Made by a program: the position numbers and the translations under genes. A model generated the notes under the pieces. That model searched no databases, was not told the DNA's origin, and saw only the letters and a program-made list of their open reading frames with translations. A stretch of DNA of 64,000 bases from Endozoicomonas sp. SCSIO W0465 (lineage in GTDB: Bacteria; Pseudomonadota; Gammaproteobacteria; Pseudomonadales; Endozoicomonadaceae): the NCBI RefSeq assembly GCF_023716865.1, contig NZ_CP092417.1:3574001-3638000 (forward strand), read 5' to 3'. Shown one piece after another: positions 60,899 to 64,000 of the stretch (positions are counted from its first letter, which is position 1; each line of letters opens with the position of its first letter).

Positions 60899-61996
60899 TT
60901 AAGCGGCTTTGCTTAGTTGATCATCAGCAGGTCTGTCGGGATTCAACCAGACTTCATCAGCCAGATCCCAGTTCCTTGTTGACCTCTTTCCCCAGCGCTC
61001 TGGGTGACGTTCTTTGGCTTGTTCATAAACCTTTCTGCGGTTAGCCATAAGCACCTTGGTTTCACCACGATGCCTTTGCCCGGGTGTCAGAAATTTCAGC
61101 CCACTGTGCTTGTGCTCTTCGTTGTACCATTGGGCAAAACCATGCACCCAGCTACGTGCTGCTTCAAGATCAGCAAATGGCGTGCGCGGATAACCAGGGC
61201 GGTATTTCAGGGTTCTGAATATGGCCTCGGAAAAGGGGTTATCATCACTGACCCGGGGACGACTGAATGAGCTCACGACCCCAAGACGCTGCAGTGTTGA
61301 CAGCATAGTGCCACCCTTCATGGGACTACCATTATCTGAGTGCAGAACCAGTGGCCACTCCAAGGCTGCAATTCCCTGTTTGATACAGGCTTTAGTGATC
61401 ATTTCTGATGCATGCTCAGCTGATTCGGTTTCATGAATTTCCCATGTAACAATCATACGACTAAAGATGTCTATCACCAGGTACAGGTAATAAAACTGCC
61501 CCCGTATCGGAGAGCGCAGATAGGTAATATCCCAGGACCAGACCTGGTTGGGTCCGGTAGCACACCAGGACGTTGGCTTATACCTGTTTGGCTTGGCAGC
61601 ACTGCCCCGATGATGCTGTTGCCCTGTTTCCTCCAACACCCGGTAAAATGTCCTTTCAGACCCCATATAGAGACCTTCATCTAACAATGTGGGCACAATC
61701 TGGCTGGGCGGAAGGCTTTTGAACCGCTCGCTGTTACAGACGTCAACAATCGCCTGTCGCTCAGCTTCAGAAAACTTGTTAACCGGTTCTGGCCTGTCAG
61801 CATTTTTGCGATTATCTGCGCGCACGTCATCACCCTGCATCCAGCGTTGTACAGTTCTTTCTGTAAGACCAAGGGCTTTGCAGGCTTTTGACTGACGAGC
61901 CCCATCTTTAACTGCCTGTTTAATCAGGCTAACAGCATTTTGTCGATCCGGGAGAGAGACTAATCGTCCTCTGGCGCCCCCCAGATCTCTTGGGCC
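60899..61996 (-). CDS. IS3-family transposase OrfB, produced by -1 frameshift
   Basis: The integrase core shows WSWDITYLRSP (first Asp), VLHSDNGSPMKGGTM (second Asp) and DDNPFSEAIFRTLKYRP with the Glu, then GFAQWYNEEHKHSGLKFLTPGQRH, all typical of IS3 OrfB. The frame is open upstream of the first ATG (61840) back to the slippery site A-AAA-AAG at 61996-62002 in orfA, so OrfB is made as an OrfAB fusion by -1 frameshifting. The bridging residues include VSLPDRQNAVSLIKQAVKDG and an HTH-like ACKALGLTERTVQRW. Intact. Confidence 0.85.
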   Translation of the reverse strand, partial: GPRDLGGARGRLVSLPDRQNAVSLIKQAVKDGARQSKACKALGLTERTVQRWMQGDDVRADNRKNADRPEPVNKFSEAERQAIVDVCNSERFKSLPPSQIVPTLLDEGLYMGSERTFYRVLEETGQQHHRGSAAKPNRYKPTSWCATGPNQVWSWDITYLRSPIRGQFYYLYLVIDIFSRMIVTWEIHETESAEHASEMITKACIKQGIAALEWPLVLHSDNGSPMKGGTMLSTLQRLGVVSSFSRPRVSDDNPFSEAIFRTLKYRPGYPRTPFADLEAARSWVHGFAQWYNEEHKHSGLKFLTPGQRHRGETKVLMANRRKVYEQAKERHPERWGKRSTRNWDLADEVWLNPDRPADDQLSKAA

Positions 61997-62469
61997 TTTT
62001 TTGTGAGTACCAGCAAGGCAGCAGTTTCTGCTAACGCCTTGTCCTTGCGATTGAGTTCACGCTCAAGCTTTTTGATGGTTTTCTTATCTTTTTTGTGTTC
62101 GTCAGACAGCGCCTTACGCTGTTTTGACTGACTTTCAGGCTGGACAGAAACACTGTTAATAAAGGCAGCCTTCCACTGCTGAATTTGTTCAGCAAACAGA
62201 CCTTTTTTACGACAGTATTCAGCCATTTCTGCTTCATTTAACGCAGCCGTTTCAATGATTACGGCTAACTTGTTTTCAGTTGTCCATTGATCTGGATTCT
62301 TTCCGTCGCCCGGCACAGGCACTCCTTTAGATACTGCTTTCTTTCGCCAAGTGTACAGGGTCACATCAGAGATACCAGTCTCACGTACCAACTGCGAAAC
62401 TGGCACATTATTGGGTGGCATCATCTTCTGAATGATGGACTCTTTGAACTCTTCTGAATAGCGGGCCAT
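61960..62469 (-). CDS. IS3-family OrfA, 169 aa
   Basis: An N-terminal HTH (FKESIIQKMMPPNNVPVSQLVRETGISDVTLYTWRKK) and a C-terminal leucine-zipper-like helix (IKKLERELNRKDKALAETAALLVLTKK) are typical of OrfA regulators. The zipper is directly followed by the slippery heptamer at 61996-62002. OrfA binds the IS ends and limits transposition. Confidence 0.85.
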   Translation of the reverse strand: MARYSEEFKESIIQKMMPPNNVPVSQLVRETGISDVTLYTWRKKAVSKGVPVPGDGKNPDQWTTENKLAVIIETAALNEAEMAEYCRKKGLFAEQIQQWKAAFINSVSVQPESQSKQRKALSDEHKKDKKTIKKLERELNRKDKALAETAALLVLTKKAQEIWGAPEDD

Positions 62470-63779
62470 TGATTACTCATAGACCGCCCCCTGTTGAGAT
62501 TTCTAATTTCAGGAGAGGCGACAACTATGCTGACACAGGGGGTTGTTGTATCTTCGAGAGCCAGAAGTAGGCGAGACTGTCTCGCTATTTTGGCAGTTGC
62601 CTGAAAGCCTGCCTCAGCTATTGCTTCAGGCTTTACGGCCTCATTCTCAATCAGCCGGTAAGCTCCAGTTACCAGTGCGGTATAACCTTCGCATGAAGAT
62701 GACAAAGAATTACCGGTATGAGCTGAAAGCTCGGCAGCAACTTTGACAAGTCGTTTTGTACGTCGAGTATCGCCCAAATCAGCACATCCAAAAGTTAGTT
62801 CTGACCATGGTTTAGGAGAAAGTGGAAGCATGACCTGTTTTATCAGTGAGAAATGATAGAACAAGGTAGCTATTTGTGATCAAGAGACAGGTTTATAACC
62901 CAGGGTTGTTGTATCTTCGAGAGCCAGAAGTAGGCGAGACTGTCTCGCTATTTTGGCAGTTGCCTGAAAGCCTGCCTCAGCTATTGCTTCAGGCTTTACG
63001 GCCTCATTCTCAATCAGCCGGTAAGCTCCAGTTACCAGTGCGGTATAACCTTCGCATGAAGATGACAAAGAATTACCGGTATGAGCTGAAAGCTCGGCAG
63101 CAACTTTGACAAGTCGTTTTGTACGTCGAGTATCGCCCAAATCAGCACATCCAAAAGTTAGTTCTGACCATGGTTTAGGAGAAAGTGGAAGCATGACCTG
63201 TTTTATCAGTGAGAAATGATAGAACAAGGTAGCTATTTGTGATCAAGAGACAGCCTCAACCCAGGGGCTTCTGACGTTTGTTATGGCTGGCAAGAGCAGC
63301 TTGAGAATGATGTCGTGCCTTTGGTGAGTGACGACATCCCCGTTTGGGCCAGAATGGACAATGCCTACTACAGAAAACAGGTTGTGGAATGGTTTGAAGC
63401 CCGTCCGTGGGACTTCTCTATCAGCTTCACCAATGACAACTACTGCCGTCCAGTACTCGATTGTATTGAGGGTTTACCCAAAAGTGCCTGGACGCCTATC
63501 CGCAGTGACAACACAGAAGAGGCGATCCTGTCTTATCACCAGCCTGCCGGGTGGAACCGTCAGCAGACGTATGTCGTGACCCGCCGCTGGCATGACGGAA
63601 AACAGTGGCTGGCAGTGCCCCGCTACTCAGTGATACTGGTCAGCCGCTCTGATCTGCCGTTGGCAGAACTGGTGCGTCGCCACCGGGAGAAGCAGGGGCA
63701 GGAGAATGCCCAGAAAGGTCCACTGATTGATCTGGATTTGCACCATCCACCCTGTCGCTCATTTCACGCCAATCAGGCT

Positions 63780-64000
63780 TGTAGTGGTCAAGTAAAAATG
63801 GACACCTGATTAAGCCGCTTTCCTGAGTTCTTGTTGTTCAAAGTCCACAGGGCTCATGTAACCAAGATAAGAGTGAAGTCTGCGGTTGTTGTAGAACAAA
63901 ATATAATCAACAACTGTCGCCTCAACATCTGCCCTTGTTTCGAAAATATAATGGTCAGTCCTTTCTCGTTTCATACTGCCAAAAAATTGCTCCGTTACCG
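63780..64000 (-). mobile_element. IS3-type element end, continuing beyond window
   Basis: The sequence from TGTAGTGGTCAAGTAAAAA at 63780 is an IS3-type terminal repeat. It cuts the IS1380-like transposase after HANQA. Confidence 0.75.
63810..64000 (-). CDS. IS3-family OrfB, C-terminal part, cut by window edge
   Basis: The frame ends with TAA at 63810-63812 and reads TEQFFGSMKRERTDHYIFET, then VVDYILFYNNRRLHSYLGYM and SPVDFEQQELRKAA, the standard C-terminal block of IS3-group transposases with the catalytic Glu in TEQFF. It is a different IS3 subtype from the one at 60868. The 5' part lies outside the window. Confidence 0.85.
   Translation of the reverse strand, partial: VTEQFFGSMKRERTDHYIFETRADVEATVVDYILFYNNRRLHSYLGYMSPVDFEQQELRKAA

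Larger units (their letters stand above)
60868..62539 (-). mobile_element. IS3-family element inside element B
   Basis: Inner parts of the ends, CATAGTTGTCGCCTC, are inverted repeats. The exact outer boundary is ambiguous within a G/T-rich target (GGGTTGT), with a likely 3-5 bp duplication. OrfA and OrfB are on the minus strand. Confidence 0.8.
59725..62831 (-). pseudogene. Element B transposase (Tn5/IS50-like), split by IS3
   Basis: The N-terminal piece (62831 to about 62540) encodes MLPLSPKPWSELTF to ALEDTTT; the larger C-terminal piece (60867 to 59725) runs GYKHAVRSELGDLGG, DADTERSIGLIDQERWVRED, the uninterrupted PEPVTMNIVSAEEIGND and the YELRWRIEEFHKAWK signature to SAGEM. It serves as the intact reference for the part of element A broken by the DUF772-type IS. 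Sequence identity with element A is very high. Confidence 0.85.
59714..62890 (-). mobile_element. IS50-like element B, nested in element A and interrupted by IS3
   Basis: Same ends as element A. The 9-bp target GTTTATAAC is duplicated at 59705-59713 and 62891-62899. An IS3-family element (about 60868-62539) splits its transposase. Confidence 0.88.
56874..63194 (-). pseudogene. Element A transposase (Tn5/IS50-like), in three pieces
   Basis: N-terminal piece: MLPLSPKPWSELTFGCADLG, RTKRLVKVAAELSAHTG and LEDTTTLGYK (63194 down to 62891). Middle piece: LVDADTERSIGLIDQERW and CDREADIYEYM (59713 down to about 59156). C-terminal piece: ENIVSAEEIGNDS-type start, FYELRWRIEEFHKAWKSGAG with the Y-R-E-K signature, and GGWGDSKHTGQPG (57454 down to 56874). 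Element B separates pieces one and two and the DUF772-type IS separates two and three. Removing both with one duplication each gives a full Tn5-like transposase of about 460 residues. Confidence 0.83.
56863..63253 (-). mobile_element. IS50-like IS4-group element A, interrupted twice
   Basis: Ends CTGACTCTTGATCAC and CTGTCTCTTGATCAC resemble the Tn5/IS50 outside end. The 9-bp target CCTCAACCC is duplicated at 56854-56862 and 63254-63262. It contains a DUF772-type IS (57455-59155) and a second copy of itself, element B (59714-62890). Confidence 0.88.
56168..63779 (+). mobile_element. IS1380-like element, copy 2, host of a transposon nest, right end lost
   Basis: Starts with CCTTAAGTCCCGCTTAA at 56168. 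It is split by an IS50-like element at 56863-63253 (9-bp duplication CCTCAACCC) and truncated at 63780 by an IS3-type end. Confidence 0.85.
56300..63779 (+). pseudogene. IS1380-like transposase, split and 3'-truncated
   Basis: The 5' part (56300-56862) is almost identical to the 46934 copy and runs through the uninterrupted CRQVAPDVIEHVVKEK to LWASARLNP. It resumes at 63263 with GASDVCYGW-like sequence, RMDNAYYRKQVVEWFEARP and on to HANQA, where an IS3-type end replaces the last 95 residues. Small differences (Val for Ile, Phe for Val in SISFTND) separate it from the other copy. Confidence 0.85.

Overview
The window joins two DNA compositions. Positions 1 to about 25,050 are AT-rich, densely packed with short genes of unknown function, and carry phage and mobile-element hallmarks: a T4-type baseplate protein, a tape-measure-like protein, a hub-like structural protein, two related HNH/NUMOD3 homing-type endonuclease genes, and an ArdA plus ArdB/KlcA anti-restriction pair. 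Positions 25,050 to 64,000 are GC-richer bacterial chromosome with gammaproteobacterial genes: cobB, azgA-type purine permease, adenine deaminase, an HsbR/HsbA-like regulator pair, dusA, ETF-ubiquinone oxidoreductase, a DUF1285 protein and a YiiX-like hydrolase. This part is saturated with insertion sequences. IS load, gene content and a lineage-type KAY-repeat protein family fit a marine, host-associated Oceanospirillales such as Endozoicomonas; that assignment is inference. All homology calls are from sequence recognition, without database searches.

Layout. 1-1.66 kb: GNAT fragment, Fe(II)/2OG dioxygenase, GRDP-like protein with a CWHxC tail. 1.66-3.75 kb: three MITEs, a 53-bp tandem repeat and a MITE-broken HNH gene. 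3.8-5.9 kb: small unknown genes and a lipoprotein. 5.9-12.9 kb (minus strand): phage tail/baseplate block and small regulators. 13.7-18.3 kb: HEPN/zinc-ribbon protein and an ArdA-ArdB block flanked by two paralogous small proteins. 18.4-24.7 kb: intact HNH gene, a three-gene scaffold-like minus-strand operon, unknown phage genes and a possible restriction-reader protein. 25.05 kb: junction inside a truncated cobB.

25.5-33 kb: IS1182, IS1380 and an IS4-type insertion that splits azgA; adenine deaminase is cut by IS66. 34.7-37.7 kb: intact hsbR/hsbA-like genes, dusA and a fragment of a dusA-associated integrase. 37.8-46.8 kb: ISNCY, a second IS66 (itself hit by another IS), a KAY-repeat gene, IS1595, an IS1634 fragment, a degenerate group II intron and two MITEs. 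46.8-51.1 kb: an IS1380-like element split by IS21. 51.2-54.6 kb: host genes. 54.8-56.0 kb: second KAY-repeat gene with an octamer leader. 56.2-64 kb: a nest of transposons inserted into transposons, resolved below through target-site duplications.

The most unusual signals are: the two KAY-repeat genes, which share a promoter-like upstream module and an 8-bp repeat leader whose last unit contains the start codon; a palindromic element that encodes the same nine residues in two unrelated proteins; and a five-copy MITE family with perfect 8-bp target duplications present in both the phage-like and the chromosomal part.
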